DNA of 64,000 nucleotides, taken from the NCBI GenBank assembly GCA_017938695.1, contig JAGBBA010000072.1, positions 62,001-126,000 on the forward strand, in the 5' to 3' direction. A program made the translations under genes and the position numbers. Shown here in pieces: positions 7,092 to 15,149 of the stretch. Positions within the stretch are counted from its first letter, which is position 1. Each line of letters opens with the position of its first letter. The notes under the pieces are model-generated. The model searched no databases. It was not told where the DNA came from and saw only the letters and a list, made by a program, of their open reading frames with translations. This DNA comes from Clostridia bacterium. Its GTDB lineage: Bacteria > Bacillota > Clostridia > Christensenellales > Aristaeellaceae.

Positions 7092-8663
7092 TTAGGCTTC
7101 TTCCACGGGATCGGTGGTTTCTGTGGTTTCCTCCAGCTCCTCCTCTTCCTCCTCGGGCAGGGCGGCGGGGTTGAAGCGGCCGAAGCGGCGGGTCAGTTCG
7201 GCGATCTCCTGCTGGAGCTCTTCCGTCAGCTGGCCCTCGGTGAGCCGCCAGAGCCAGTTGCTGCCGATGGTGGAGGGGTGGTTCATGCGGGCGGAATTGT
7301 CCAGGCCCAGGTAGTCCTGCATGGGAATGATGCAGTACTTCGCCACGCTGCGCATGGCCAGGGCGATCAGGGACTTGTACAGGTGCTTCTTGGGGGTGTG
7401 ATAATCGTAGAGATAATCACGCACCATCTTGTATTCGTCCTTGCTGATGGTATTCAGCCAGGAAACCAGGGTTTCGTTGTCGTGGGTGCCGGTGTAGGCT
7501 ACGCAGTTCTCCACATAGTTGTGGGTCAGATAGTCGCTGGCGGAGCCGGTGTCCCGGGCGTCGAAAGCAAATTCCAGCACCTTCATGTTGGGGAAGCCGG
7601 AGTCCTTCACCATTTCGCGGACGGTATCGGTCATGTAGCCCAGGTCCTCGGCAATGACCTCGTGCTTGCCCAGGTTCTTCTCAAGGGCGTTGAACAGATC
7701 CATGCCGGGGCCCTTCTGCCATTCGCCGTTCACGGCGGTTTCTTCGCCGTAGGGGATGGCGTAATACTCGTCAAAGCCGCGGAAATGGTCGATGCGGGTC
7801 ACGTCGTAGAGCTGGTAGCAATACCACATGCGGCTGCACCACCAGTCAAAGCCGGTTTCCTTGTGGTAATCCCAGCGGTAGAGGGGGTTGCCCCACAGCT
7901 GGCCCGTGGCGGAGAATCCGTCCGGCGGGCAGCCGGCCACGGCGGTGGGAGTGTTGGTTTCGTCCAGCTGGAACAGTTCCGGGTGGGCCCAGGTGTCCGC
8001 GCTGTCCATGGCCACATAGATCGGGATATCGCCCACCAGCTTGATGCCTTTGTCGTTGGCGTACTTCTTCAGGGCGCGGTACTGCTGGAAGAACTTGAAC
8101 TGCATGTACATCTGGAATTCGATGTCGAAATACAGCACCCGGCGGTAGTGATCCAGGGCGAAGTCCCAGCGCAGGCGGATGTCCTCGGGCCATTCAGACC
8201 AGCTCTGGCCGCAGAAGAAGGTCTTCAGGGCCATGAAGAGCGCATAGTCGTACAGCCACCAGCCGTTTTCCTGCAGGAAAAGCTGATAGTCGGGGTTCTT
8301 GCTGATGTCGGACCGCTCGTAGGCCTTGCGCAGCAGGGGATAGCGGTTCTGGTACAGCTTGGCGTAGTCTACCTCGCCCGGCACGGTGCTCAGGTCGGCC
8401 GCGTCGCACTCCTCCTGGGTCAGCACGCCTTCCTCAATCAATGCTTCCAGGCTGATGAAGTAGGGGTTGCCGGCATAGGTGGAAAAGGACTGGTAGGGGG
8501 AATCGCCGTAGCTGGTGGGGCAGATGGGCAGGATCTGCCAGAAGGTCTGGCCTGCCTCGTGAAGCCAGTCCACAAAGTCGTAGGCACTCTGGGAAAAGCA
8601 GCCCACCCCGTACTTGGACGGCAGGCTGGTGATGGGCAGCAGGATACCGGCGGCACGCTGCAT
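7092..8663 (-). CDS. malQ: 4-alpha-glucanotransferase (amylomaltase, GH77)
   Basis: A 523-residue cytoplasmic enzyme that transfers alpha-1,4-glucan segments between maltodextrins. The open frame extends about 110 codons further upstream, but the start at 8663 (MQRAAGILLPITSLPSKYGVG) fits the family N-terminus and has AAAGGAG before it. The GH77 catalytic residues are visible: nucleophile Asp about 292 in RIDHFRG, acid/base Glu about 337 in VIAEDLG, and Asp about 394 in YTGTHDNE. Length and motifs are typical of bacterial MalQ; the C-terminus adds an acidic tail (EEEEEELEET). It has its own promoter (8719-8747) with a LacI-type operator at the start site, so it is probably induced by a sugar. 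It is a lone gene, not in an operon with a maltose transporter. Confidence 0.95.
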   Translation of the reverse strand: MQRAAGILLPITSLPSKYGVGCFSQSAYDFVDWLHEAGQTFWQILPICPTSYGDSPYQSFSTYAGNPYFISLEALIEEGVLTQEECDAADLSTVPGEVDYAKLYQNRYPLLRKAYERSDISKNPDYQLFLQENGWWLYDYALFMALKTFFCGQSWSEWPEDIRLRWDFALDHYRRVLYFDIEFQMYMQFKFFQQYRALKKYANDKGIKLVGDIPIYVAMDSADTWAHPELFQLDETNTPTAVAGCPPDGFSATGQLWGNPLYRWDYHKETGFDWWCSRMWYCYQLYDVTRIDHFRGFDEYYAIPYGEETAVNGEWQKGPGMDLFNALEKNLGKHEVIAEDLGYMTDTVREMVKDSGFPNMKVLEFAFDARDTGSASDYLTHNYVENCVAYTGTHDNETLVSWLNTISKDEYKMVRDYLYDYHTPKKHLYKSLIALAMRSVAKYCIIPMQDYLGLDNSARMNHPSTIGSNWLWRLTEGQLTEELQQEIAELTRRFGRFNPAALPEEEEEELEETTETTDPVEEA

Positions 8664-8699
8664 ATGAAAGACTCCTTTCGGAATGAGGGTCGATGGTTC

Positions 8700-8713
8700 T
8701 GGTAACGTTTCCA
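8700..8713 (-). promoter_or_regulatory. LacI-family-type operator at malQ
   Basis: TGGTAACGTTTCCA is a near-palindrome around a central CG (TGGxAACGTTxCCA), the form of LacI/MalR-family operators. It begins 6 bases downstream of the malQ -10 element and so covers the transcription start, where a repressor would block initiation. Confidence 0.6.
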
Positions 8714-8718
8714 ATGCC

Positions 8719-8747
8719 GTTATACCACACTTGGGGCAAACTTGCAA
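8719..8747 (-). promoter_or_regulatory. Promoter of malQ
   Basis: Minus strand TTGCAA (8742-8747), 17-base spacer ending TGG, TATAAC (8719-8724). Confidence 0.65.
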
Positions 8748-8935
8748 TAGGAAGCGGAAAATTTTGTGAGCAGGTGCATCCGTAGCTCGGGGAAAAAGCA
8801 TTTCATGCAATAGGGGAAGGGAAATCAGGCATTTTTTGCATGGGCTGAAAAACGGAAAAACTGTGTCAATTATCCGGTATTTGTGATTTTCTACTAATAT
8901 TTTTATCAGGGGTACAGCAGGATGTAAAACAAATG

Positions 8936-8949
8936 TGTAAGCGCATACA
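8936..8949 (+). promoter_or_regulatory. cre-like catabolite control site
   Basis: TGTAAGCGCATACA matches 13 of 14 positions of the Bacillus cre consensus TGWAARCGYTWNCA. It lies about 165 bases before the importer operon, a plausible site for CcpA-like carbon catabolite control. Confidence 0.5.
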
Positions 8950-9048
8950 TGCCCAGTTATGGATAAATCCAGTGTGAAGATGGACAAAATTTGCATCTTT
9001 CACATAATATCAAGCAGGATTTGCATAGAAGTATGCTTCTGTTCACTT

Positions 9049-9054
9049 TATAAT
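9049..9054 (+). promoter_or_regulatory. -10 element of the ABC importer operon
   Basis: TATAAT lies 59 bases before the start codon of the first permease gene. No matching -35 lies 16-18 bases upstream, as expected for a promoter needing an activator such as the AraC protein encoded at 14149-15039; that link is inference. Confidence 0.4.
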
Positions 9055-9113
9055 AAAATCATCGTAGGTTGGTCATTCTGGTTGATTTTTTGCACATTAG
9101 AGGGGGAGAGAAC

Positions 9114-10049
9114 ATGTCCACGGATCTTCGTCGAACCCGCGGGAGGACCGTGAACGCACTGGTGCGGGATTGGCGGCTGTATGCTATGCTGATCCTGCCT
9201 GTGGCGTTCTACATCATTTTCTGTTACAAGCCTATGCTGGGTGTGGGTATTGCCTTCACCAAGTATAACCCCGTGAAGGGCATGTGGGCCAGCAAATGGG
9301 TCGGCCTGGACAACTTCGAATTCGTGATGAAGATGCCCGACTTCCCCGTTGCCCTGGGCAACACGCTGCTGCTGAACTTCATGGGCCTGATCGCCGGTTT
9401 CCCGATCCCGATCATCCTGGCCATCATGCTCAACGAGGTTCGCTCCATCGGCGTGAAGAAGGTTTCCCAAACGCTTCTGTACCTGCCGCACTTCCTCAGC
9501 TGGGTTATCATCGGCGGTATGGTGCTGCAGATCTTTGCTCCCACCACTGGCGTTGTGAATGCCACCTTGCTCAAGTGGGGCTGGATCGAGGAGAACATCC
9601 CCTTCCTGACGGAGGGCTGGCCCTGGCGTATCACCTACACCCTGGTGGGTGTGTGGCAGTCCATGGGCTGGGGCACGATCCTCTACCTGTCCGCTATCAC
9701 CGGTATCAACATGGAGCTGTTCGAGGCCGCCAAGATTGACGGTGCCAACAAGCTTCAGCAGATCTGGCACGTTACGCTGCCCGGCATCCGCTCCACCATC
9801 GTGGTGCTGCTGATCCTCAACGTGGGCCAGATGATGAACATCAGCTTCGACCGTCCCTACATTATGGGTAACACCCGCGTGCAGAACTACTGCGACGTGC
9901 TGTCTACCTTCGTGTACCGCGCTGGTATCACCAATGCCAAGTTTGACCGCGCGACTGCCATCGGCCTGTTCCAGTCCGTGGTGGGCCTGATCATGGTTGG
10001 CACGGCCAACTTCGTCACCAAGCGTCTGGGCGAAGATGGTATCTGGTAA
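9114..10049 (+). CDS. Sugar ABC transporter permease, LplB family
   Basis: A 311-residue inner-membrane permease, the first half of a heterodimeric carbohydrate importer. Start at 9114 (MSTDLRRTRGRTVNALVRDW) after a GGGGGAG ribosome site. Six membrane segments are visible, and the cytoplasmic EAA loop that contacts the ATPase reads FEAAKIDGANKLQQIWHVTLPGI at about residue 203. The sequence FYIIFCYKPMLGVGIAF near the N-terminus is typical of LplB-type permeases for oligosaccharides, often uronate-containing. It is followed after 13 bases by the partner permease and then the binding protein. No ATPase is encoded in the cluster; such importers usually share a genomic MsmX-type ATPase. Confidence 0.92.
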   Translation: MSTDLRRTRGRTVNALVRDWRLYAMLILPVAFYIIFCYKPMLGVGIAFTKYNPVKGMWASKWVGLDNFEFVMKMPDFPVALGNTLLLNFMGLIAGFPIPIILAIMLNEVRSIGVKKVSQTLLYLPHFLSWVIIGGMVLQIFAPTTGVVNATLLKWGWIEENIPFLTEGWPWRITYTLVGVWQSMGWGTILYLSAITGINMELFEAAKIDGANKLQQIWHVTLPGIRSTIVVLLILNVGQMMNISFDRPYIMGNTRVQNYCDVLSTFVYRAGITNAKFDRATAIGLFQSVVGLIMVGTANFVTKRLGEDGIW

Positions 10050-10062
10050 GGAGGTGGATGAT

Positions 10063-10974
10063 ATGACGACTGTACAGGCTGCTAAGCCCGTGAACATCAA
10101 GAAAGAAAAGATCTGGACCGGTCCGCAGATCATCCTGGCGATCATCATTCTGGCCTGCTCCATGCTGTGCCTGCTGCCCTTTGTGAATGTGATCGCGGTG
10201 TCCTTCTCCTCTAAGTCCGCTATTCTCCGCGGCGACGTAGGCTTCTTCCCGGTGGAGTTTACCACCATGGCCTATCAGGCTATCTTCAACGATACCTCCA
10301 TGATGCATGCCCTGTGGTACACCGTGGGCATTACGGTGACCTACACCGCCATCGCCATGGTGCTGACCATCCTCATGGCCTACCCGCTGACCAAGAAGCG
10401 ACTCAAGGGCCGCAAGTTCTTCAACCTGATGGCACTGTTCACCATGTACTTCTCCGGCGGCACCATCCCGATCTACCTGAACATCAAGGAGCTGGGACTA
10501 CTGAACAACGCCTGGTCCCTGATCATCCCCGGTGCGCTGTCCACCTACAACATGATCATCCTCAAGAGCTTCTTCGCTTCTCTGCCCGAATCTCTTGAAG
10601 AGGCGGCCACCATCGACGGTGCTAACGATTTCCAGATCCTTACGCAGATCTATCTGCCCCTGTCCCTGGCCTCCCTGGCCACGCTGACCCTGTTCTACGC
10701 CGTTGGCAAGTGGAACAGCTTCCAGGATGCCCTGTACTACATCACCGACCGCTCCCTGCAGCCCCTGCAGCTGAAGCTGTATAACCTGATCAAGGGCTCT
10801 CAGGCGGTGGACGTGGCCATGATGGAAGGCGGCGCATCGGCAGTTGCCACCAGCGTGTCGGAGTCCATCGAATCCGCCACCATCATCTTCGCTACCCTGC
10901 CCATCCTGGTGGTATACCCCTTCGTGCAGCGTTACTTCGTTGCCGGTGTGACCATCGGTGCTGTGAAGGGCTAA
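10063..10974 (+). CDS. Sugar ABC transporter permease, YtcP/AraQ type
   Basis: A 303-residue permease, partner of the LplB-like protein encoded just upstream. The start at 10063 (MTTVQAAKPVNIKKEKIW) has AAGGAGGTG upstream, overlapping the stop codon of the previous gene and implying tight translational linkage. Six membrane segments and the EAA loop LEEAATIDGANDFQILTQIYLP (about residue 178) are visible. The N-terminal region carries the VNVIAVSFSSKSAILRGDVGFFP segment typical of YtcP proteins. With the LplB-like protein it forms the membrane channel for an oligosaccharide delivered by the binding protein encoded at 11033-12631. Confidence 0.92.
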   Translation: MTTVQAAKPVNIKKEKIWTGPQIILAIIILACSMLCLLPFVNVIAVSFSSKSAILRGDVGFFPVEFTTMAYQAIFNDTSMMHALWYTVGITVTYTAIAMVLTILMAYPLTKKRLKGRKFFNLMALFTMYFSGGTIPIYLNIKELGLLNNAWSLIIPGALSTYNMIILKSFFASLPESLEEAATIDGANDFQILTQIYLPLSLASLATLTLFYAVGKWNSFQDALYYITDRSLQPLQLKLYNLIKGSQAVDVAMMEGGASAVATSVSESIESATIIFATLPILVVYPFVQRYFVAGVTIGAVKG

Positions 10975-10983
10975 ACAAGTGCT

Positions 10984-11003
10984 TTGCCGCAAGGTTGCGG
11001 TAA
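10984..11003 (+). other. Intercistronic hairpin before the binding-protein gene
   Basis: TTGCCGCAA (10984-10992) pairs with TTGCGGTAA (10995-11003), nine pairs with one G-U. It lies between permease and binding-protein genes, where hairpins often stabilise the binding-protein message or trim the transcript so that more binding protein than permease is made. Confidence 0.5.
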
Positions 11004-11032
11004 AAATATTATCAAAAGGAGAGAACACTACC

Positions 11033-12631
11033 ATGAAAAAGACTCTGTCCCTGATCATGGCGCTGGTTATGCTGCTGAGCATGGTCAGCATCCCCGCCTT
11101 CGCTGAAGAAGAAGGCTGGATCACCCTGCGCGTGGAAGCTTACGACCGTTCCGTCGCTGGCTTCAACGTTGAAGACTGCTGGCAGCTGCGTTACGCCCAG
11201 GAGCACTTCGGCGACCCCAACAAGATCAAGCTGCAGTTCGTGGCCGTGCCCCGTTGGACGGAAGGCGACGTGCTGACCACCCAGCTGGGCGGCGGCACTG
11301 CCCCCGACATCTGCATGACCTACAACGGCAACCTGGTGAATGAGTACATCACCTACGAAGGCCTGTGGAAGCTGGACGATCTGCTGGATCAGTACGGCGC
11401 CAACATCAAGGCTTTCCTGGGCGAAGACCTGCTCAAGTTCGGCCAGCAGGACCAGGATGGCGATGGCGTGAAGGAGCAGTGGTTCCTGCCCGCCCGTCGT
11501 CTGAGCGTTGCCAACGTTGGTAACTTCATCCGTAAGGACTGGCTGGAAGCTCTGAAGATGGAACGTCCCACCGACATCGCTTCCTTCGAGGCTTATCTGC
11601 GTGCTGCTAAGGACGCCAACCTGGGCGGCGAGCGCACCATCCCCATGCAGTTCGACCTGTATGAGTCCGATCCCCTCATCAACGTGACCCGCTTCATGGA
11701 CGCCTTCATCGACTTCACTCAGGTGACTGAGGAAGACTGGTATGCCTACTCTGGCTTCCATGAGATGCTGCCCGGCTCCAAGGAAGGCTATCGCTGGCTG
11801 AACAAGCTGTACAACGAAGGCCTGCTGTATGAGAACTTCGACATCAACGACGACACCGCTACCGACTCCGCCCTGCTGAACGGCTACTTCGGCTTCTTCT
11901 CCATGCAGCCCGATCAGCCCTGGCGTACTGATAAGAACTATCAGAAGGAAATGGAAACTGCTGTGCCCGGTGCCGAGTGGGTTTCCGTCAACTGCTTCTA
12001 CAACGAGTCCCTGCAGAAGCACCTGCATGACCAGTATGCTGCTAACGGCCTGAGCATCATCATCCCCGCTACCGCTTCTGAAGAAGTGGCCATCGCTGCT
12101 GTGAAGTACATCGACTGGATGTGCATCCCCGAGAACATGTTCGCCCTGCAGAACGGCGTGGAAGGCATCAACTACCTGGCCGTGACCGAGGACGGCATCC
12201 CCACTCAGGTGCAGAATGCTGACGCTGTGCCGGACGAGCACAAGATGCACGCTGGCGACATCTGCTTCATCTCCAACGGCCTGTTCTATGGCTCCGACGA
12301 GAAGAACGCTGCCGCTCTGGCCCTGGCCTTCGACGAGAAGTATCAGGCTAACATCGTGGAATCCTACGTCCACGCTGGCACCGACGCCTGGACTCAGGTG
12401 TCCTTCTCCATCCCGATCCAGGCTTCCACCGACTACGGCGCAATGGTGAAGTCCAAGCAGGGCGAATTCCTGTCCAAGGTCGTTTCCTGCAAGCCCGAAG
12501 AGTTCGACGCCAACTATGACGCTGCTGTTCAGGCTACCATGGATACCGGTGCTAAGGAGATCATCGAGGAACAGCGCGCTGCCTACCAGGCTGGCGAGTT
12601 CCGCGGCACCTTCCCTGGCATTGCCCAGTAA
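11033..12631 (+). CDS. Extracellular sugar-binding protein of the ABC importer (LplA-like)
   Basis: A 532-residue secreted solute-binding protein. Start at 11033 after AAAGGAGAG; the signal peptide MKKTLSLIMALVMLLSMVSI ends AFA/EEE. The mature protein has the family-1 type fold features LTTQLGGGTAPDICMTYNG near the N-terminus and repeated aromatic residues in the ligand region, and its large size matches the LplA/YtcQ group that accompanies LplB/YtcP permeases. It captures an oligosaccharide, plausibly one containing uronic acid given the nearby GH105-like gene; the substrate is inference. There is no lipobox cysteine, so how it stays at the cell surface is unclear. It ends with a strong terminator. 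Confidence 0.9.
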   Translation: MKKTLSLIMALVMLLSMVSIPAFAEEEGWITLRVEAYDRSVAGFNVEDCWQLRYAQEHFGDPNKIKLQFVAVPRWTEGDVLTTQLGGGTAPDICMTYNGNLVNEYITYEGLWKLDDLLDQYGANIKAFLGEDLLKFGQQDQDGDGVKEQWFLPARRLSVANVGNFIRKDWLEALKMERPTDIASFEAYLRAAKDANLGGERTIPMQFDLYESDPLINVTRFMDAFIDFTQVTEEDWYAYSGFHEMLPGSKEGYRWLNKLYNEGLLYENFDINDDTATDSALLNGYFGFFSMQPDQPWRTDKNYQKEMETAVPGAEWVSVNCFYNESLQKHLHDQYAANGLSIIIPATASEEVAIAAVKYIDWMCIPENMFALQNGVEGINYLAVTEDGIPTQVQNADAVPDEHKMHAGDICFISNGLFYGSDEKNAAALALAFDEKYQANIVESYVHAGTDAWTQVSFSIPIQASTDYGAMVKSKQGEFLSKVVSCKPEEFDANYDAAVQATMDTGAKEIIEEQRAAYQAGEFRGTFPGIAQ

Positions 12632-12663
12632 TTGGTACTGAACGGGATTAACCAAACCAACAG

Positions 12664-12691
12664 GGGGCCGGTCGAAAGACCGGCCCCTTTT
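12664..12691 (+). terminator. Terminator of the ABC importer operon
   Basis: A perfect 10-bp stem GGGGCCGGTC (12664-12673) / GACCGGCCCC (12678-12687) closed by a GAAA tetraloop, then TTTT. Confidence 0.92.
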
Positions 12692-12707
12692 GCATGCCGA
12701 AAAAAAG

Positions 12708-12736
12708 AAAAAGACCGGACGATGCCGGTCTTTTTT
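12708..12736 (-). terminator. Terminator of the minus-strand oxidoreductase gene
   Basis: AAGACCGG (12711-12718) pairs with CCGGTCTT (12725-12732). A-runs upstream on the plus strand give a U-run on the minus-strand transcript. It lies directly after the stop codon of the gene at 12740-13909. Confidence 0.85.
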
Positions 12737-12739
12737 ATA

Positions 12740-13909
12740 TTACAGTGCCTTGCCTGTGGCACTGTGGTCGGTGGAGAAGGTAATGTCCTGGGTGTCCTTC
12801 TTGCGGGAGGTCAGTCGCCGGGCCATCAGCAGCCGGGCGAAGAGATCCTCGTCGATGGGCAGGGACACGGGGCGTTCCAGCCAGGCGGAAAGGTGCATGG
12901 CGTTGGAGATCATCAGGGCATTGACGCCTTCCTCGCCCTCGGCCACCAGGGGCGTGCCGTGGAGAATGTGGGACACAAAGGCGTTGGTCACGCCGATGTG
13001 CTGGGGATTCTCGCCGTCGGTCTCCACCTCAATGGGCTGGATATCCGGGTGGGGGTAGGCATCCGCGCCCTGGCGGTAGCCGCTGGATTCCGGCATGGGC
13101 AGCTTCCACATAAGGAGCTTGCCGTTTTCGCAAACCAGCTTGCCCTGGTCGCAGGCGATCTCCAGGCGGTTGGTGCCGGGCAGGTCGCCGGTGGAGGCAA
13201 TAAACACGCCCGTGGCTCCACCCTCAAACTCCAGGTAGGCGGTCACGTCGTCTTCCACTTCAATGTCGTGCCACTTGCCTTCTTGGGCAAAAGCACTGAT
13301 CCTCACCGGCATGCCGCACAGCCACTGCAGAAGATCCAGCTGGTGGGGGCACTGATTCAGCAGCACGCCGCCGCCCTCGCCAGCCCAGGTGGCGCGCCAG
13401 GACCCGGAATCGTAGTACAGCTGGCTGCGATACCAGTCGGTGATGGTCCAGGACATGCGCTTCATGGGGCCCAGCTCGCCGCTGTCCAGGATCTGCTTCA
13501 TTTTGCGGTAAACGCAGTTGGTGCGCTGGTTGAACATCAGCGCGAAGGTCTTGCCGCTTTCCCGGGCAGCTTCCAGCACAGGCTTCACCTGCTGGGTGTA
13601 CACAGCCACGGGCTTTTCGCACAGCACATGCAGGCCGTGGCGCAGCGCATGGATGGTTAGGTCGGGGTGGATGTAATGGGGCACGGCGATGATCACCGCA
13701 TCGCAGGCCCCGGCCTCGATGAGCGCATGGCCGCTTTCATACACCTGCACATTTTCCGGCAGGGTAGCTCTGGCCCAGGCGCGGCGTTCCTCGCGCAGAT
13801 CGGCCACACAGCACAGCTGCATGTCCTTCGCGCGGTTGCTGAGGATCAGCCGGCAGTGCTCCGAGCCCATGTTTCCCAGGCCGATCACGCCCAGGCGCAG
13901 CTTGTTCAT
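12740..13909 (-). CDS. Gfo/Idh/MocA family oxidoreductase
   Basis: A 389-residue NAD(P)-dependent sugar or polyol dehydrogenase. The start at 13909 (MNKLRLGVIGLGNMGSEH) has GGAGGAG upstream. The Rossmann motif GLGNMG is near the N-terminus, the nicotinamide-site motif CEKPVA around residue 100, and the substrate-side residues GEGGGVLLNQCPHQLDLLQW near 180. It points away from the AraC gene and is a single-gene unit with its own terminator. Its position between the importer and the other oxidoreductases suggests it modifies the imported sugar; the exact reaction cannot be told from sequence. Confidence 0.9.
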   Translation of the reverse strand: MNKLRLGVIGLGNMGSEHCRLILSNRAKDMQLCCVADLREERRAWARATLPENVQVYESGHALIEAGACDAVIIAVPHYIHPDLTIHALRHGLHVLCEKPVAVYTQQVKPVLEAARESGKTFALMFNQRTNCVYRKMKQILDSGELGPMKRMSWTITDWYRSQLYYDSGSWRATWAGEGGGVLLNQCPHQLDLLQWLCGMPVRISAFAQEGKWHDIEVEDDVTAYLEFEGGATGVFIASTGDLPGTNRLEIACDQGKLVCENGKLLMWKLPMPESSGYRQGADAYPHPDIQPIEVETDGENPQHIGVTNAFVSHILHGTPLVAEGEEGVNALMISNAMHLSAWLERPVSLPIDEDLFARLLMARRLTSRKKDTQDITFSTDHSATGKAL

Positions 13910-14148
13910 CACGATCTCCTCCATTGTGTACACATATGTGCTTCATACTTCGCGGCAACGTTGGGTATCTCCTTCCTTTTTCGGGCAGGATGGACACAAA
14001 AAATTCGCAATGTGCATTAAAGTGGGCATATTTTGCTTGGATTTGGGCAAATCTGGCACAAAGTCGATACAGGAAAAGGAAATCCGGCCCGGATGTACAA
14101 TATTGCTCTATAAGACCAGATCACCATAGTGTGAAGAGGTGAAAGAGA
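13910..14148. other. Divergent promoter region between oxidoreductase and AraC regulator
   Basis: 239 bases, AT-rich, no coding potential. It must carry the promoters of the two divergent genes. On the plus strand a TACAAT element lies near 14096, about 50 bases before the AraC start; I could not identify convincing -35 partners. An AraC-family regulator would be expected to bind here. Confidence 0.45.
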
Positions 14149-15039
14149 ATGTCAAAACAAGATCAAATCCTTTTGCAGTCCGCGTATGCCTCCATGGCAG
14201 ACGACCGTCATGACTATGATGCCTGCTATGCGTATCATGCAGAGTGGAATCTGAGCAACCTCCACTGCCATGACTTCTACGAGCTGTATATCCACATCAG
14301 CGGTGCCAGGTTCTACTGCCTGGACAACAACGTGTACCCCCTGGAGCCCTATCAGCTGATGGTGGTGCCGCCGTTTTGCATGCACGGCCTGATCGGCGAC
14401 AGTGCGCCTGTGAATTACGAGCGCGCCTTCCTCTACATCACCCCGGCCATGCTGCGCAACTGTGGCGGCGGTTACCTGGACCTGGAGCACTTCTTCAGCA
14501 AGTACAACTCCAGCGGCCAGCTGCAGTTCCCCATGACGAAGGAGGACGCGCTGACCTGCAAGCAGCTGATCCAGGAATTGCAGGCCGACCTGCGCACCCG
14601 TTCCTCGGTGGGTCAGTTCACCAACTATACCAAGCTTTTGAACTTCTTGCAGATCGTTTGCCGCACCATGAAGAGCACCAAGGAAATGGTGGAGCCCATC
14701 GTGGTGAACGAGGCCATGCATGAGATCCTGTCCTACATCAACGATCATTACACCCAGCCGCTGAAGCTGGACGCCCTGGCGCGCCAGTTTGGCGTGAGCA
14801 TGTCCTTCCTCTCCCACGAGTTTGTGAAGTACACCGGCCGCAGCGTGTATGACTATGTGCTCTACCGCCGGGTGCTGCTGGCCAAGGCCATGATGAACAC
14901 GAACCAATCGCTGAACGAAGTGGCGTACCACTGCGGATTCAATGACTATTCCAGCTTTTTGCGGGTCTTCCGCAAAATGGTGGGCGTGTCGCCCTCGGCC
15001 TACCGCAAGGCCAGCCAGGCCAACGAACCCCAGGGATAA
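14149..15039 (+). CDS. AraC family transcriptional regulator
   Basis: A 296-residue regulator. The start at 14149 has GAGGTGAAAGAGA upstream. The N-terminal 120 residues form a cupin-like sensing domain (HCHDFYELYIHISGARFYCLDNNVYPLEPYQLMVVPPFCMHG pattern), which usually binds a sugar. Residues about 190-290 hold the two helix-turn-helix units, with typical AraC signatures LDALARQFGVSMSFLSHEFVKYTG and EVAYHCGFNDYSSFLRVFRKMVGVSPSAYR. It is flanked by genes for transport and catabolism of a glycan and probably activates them in the presence of the imported sugar. A separate promoter at 15078-15106 follows, so the downstream oxidoreductases are not solely dependent on its transcript. Confidence 0.92.
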   Translation: MSKQDQILLQSAYASMADDRHDYDACYAYHAEWNLSNLHCHDFYELYIHISGARFYCLDNNVYPLEPYQLMVVPPFCMHGLIGDSAPVNYERAFLYITPAMLRNCGGGYLDLEHFFSKYNSSGQLQFPMTKEDALTCKQLIQELQADLRTRSSVGQFTNYTKLLNFLQIVCRTMKSTKEMVEPIVVNEAMHEILSYINDHYTQPLKLDALARQFGVSMSFLSHEFVKYTGRSVYDYVLYRRVLLAKAMMNTNQSLNEVAYHCGFNDYSSFLRVFRKMVGVSPSAYRKASQANEPQG

Positions 15040-15077
15040 AGCTTGCCAAATCCACCCAAAGAGAAGCAGTTTCCACA

Positions 15078-15106
15078 TAGACAGAAAATGCACGCCTTGG
15101 TACAAT
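15078..15106 (+). promoter_or_regulatory. Promoter of the oxidoreductase/hydrolase operon
   Basis: TAGACA (15078-15083), 17-base spacer ending TGG (extended -10), TACAAT (15101-15106), 43 bases before the next start codon. Confidence 0.7.
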
Positions 15107-15149
15107 AAAAGCAACAGATATCGACAATATCATACGGAGGTGCAGACCC

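Larger units (their letters stand above)
8664..9113. other. Divergent intergenic region between malQ and the ABC importer operon
   Basis: This 450-base gap is AT-rich compared with its surroundings and holds no gene I can support. It carries the malQ promoter and operator near its left end, a CcpA-type cre-like site at 8936-8949, and a TATAAT at 9049-9054 that probably belongs to the importer promoter. I see no good -35 element at the right distance from that TATAAT, which suggests activator dependence. Confidence 0.6.

Noticed and set aside
7083..8705. 540-codon plus-strand frame opposite malQ
   Set aside because: Antisense to a full-length GH77 gene with intact active-site residues.
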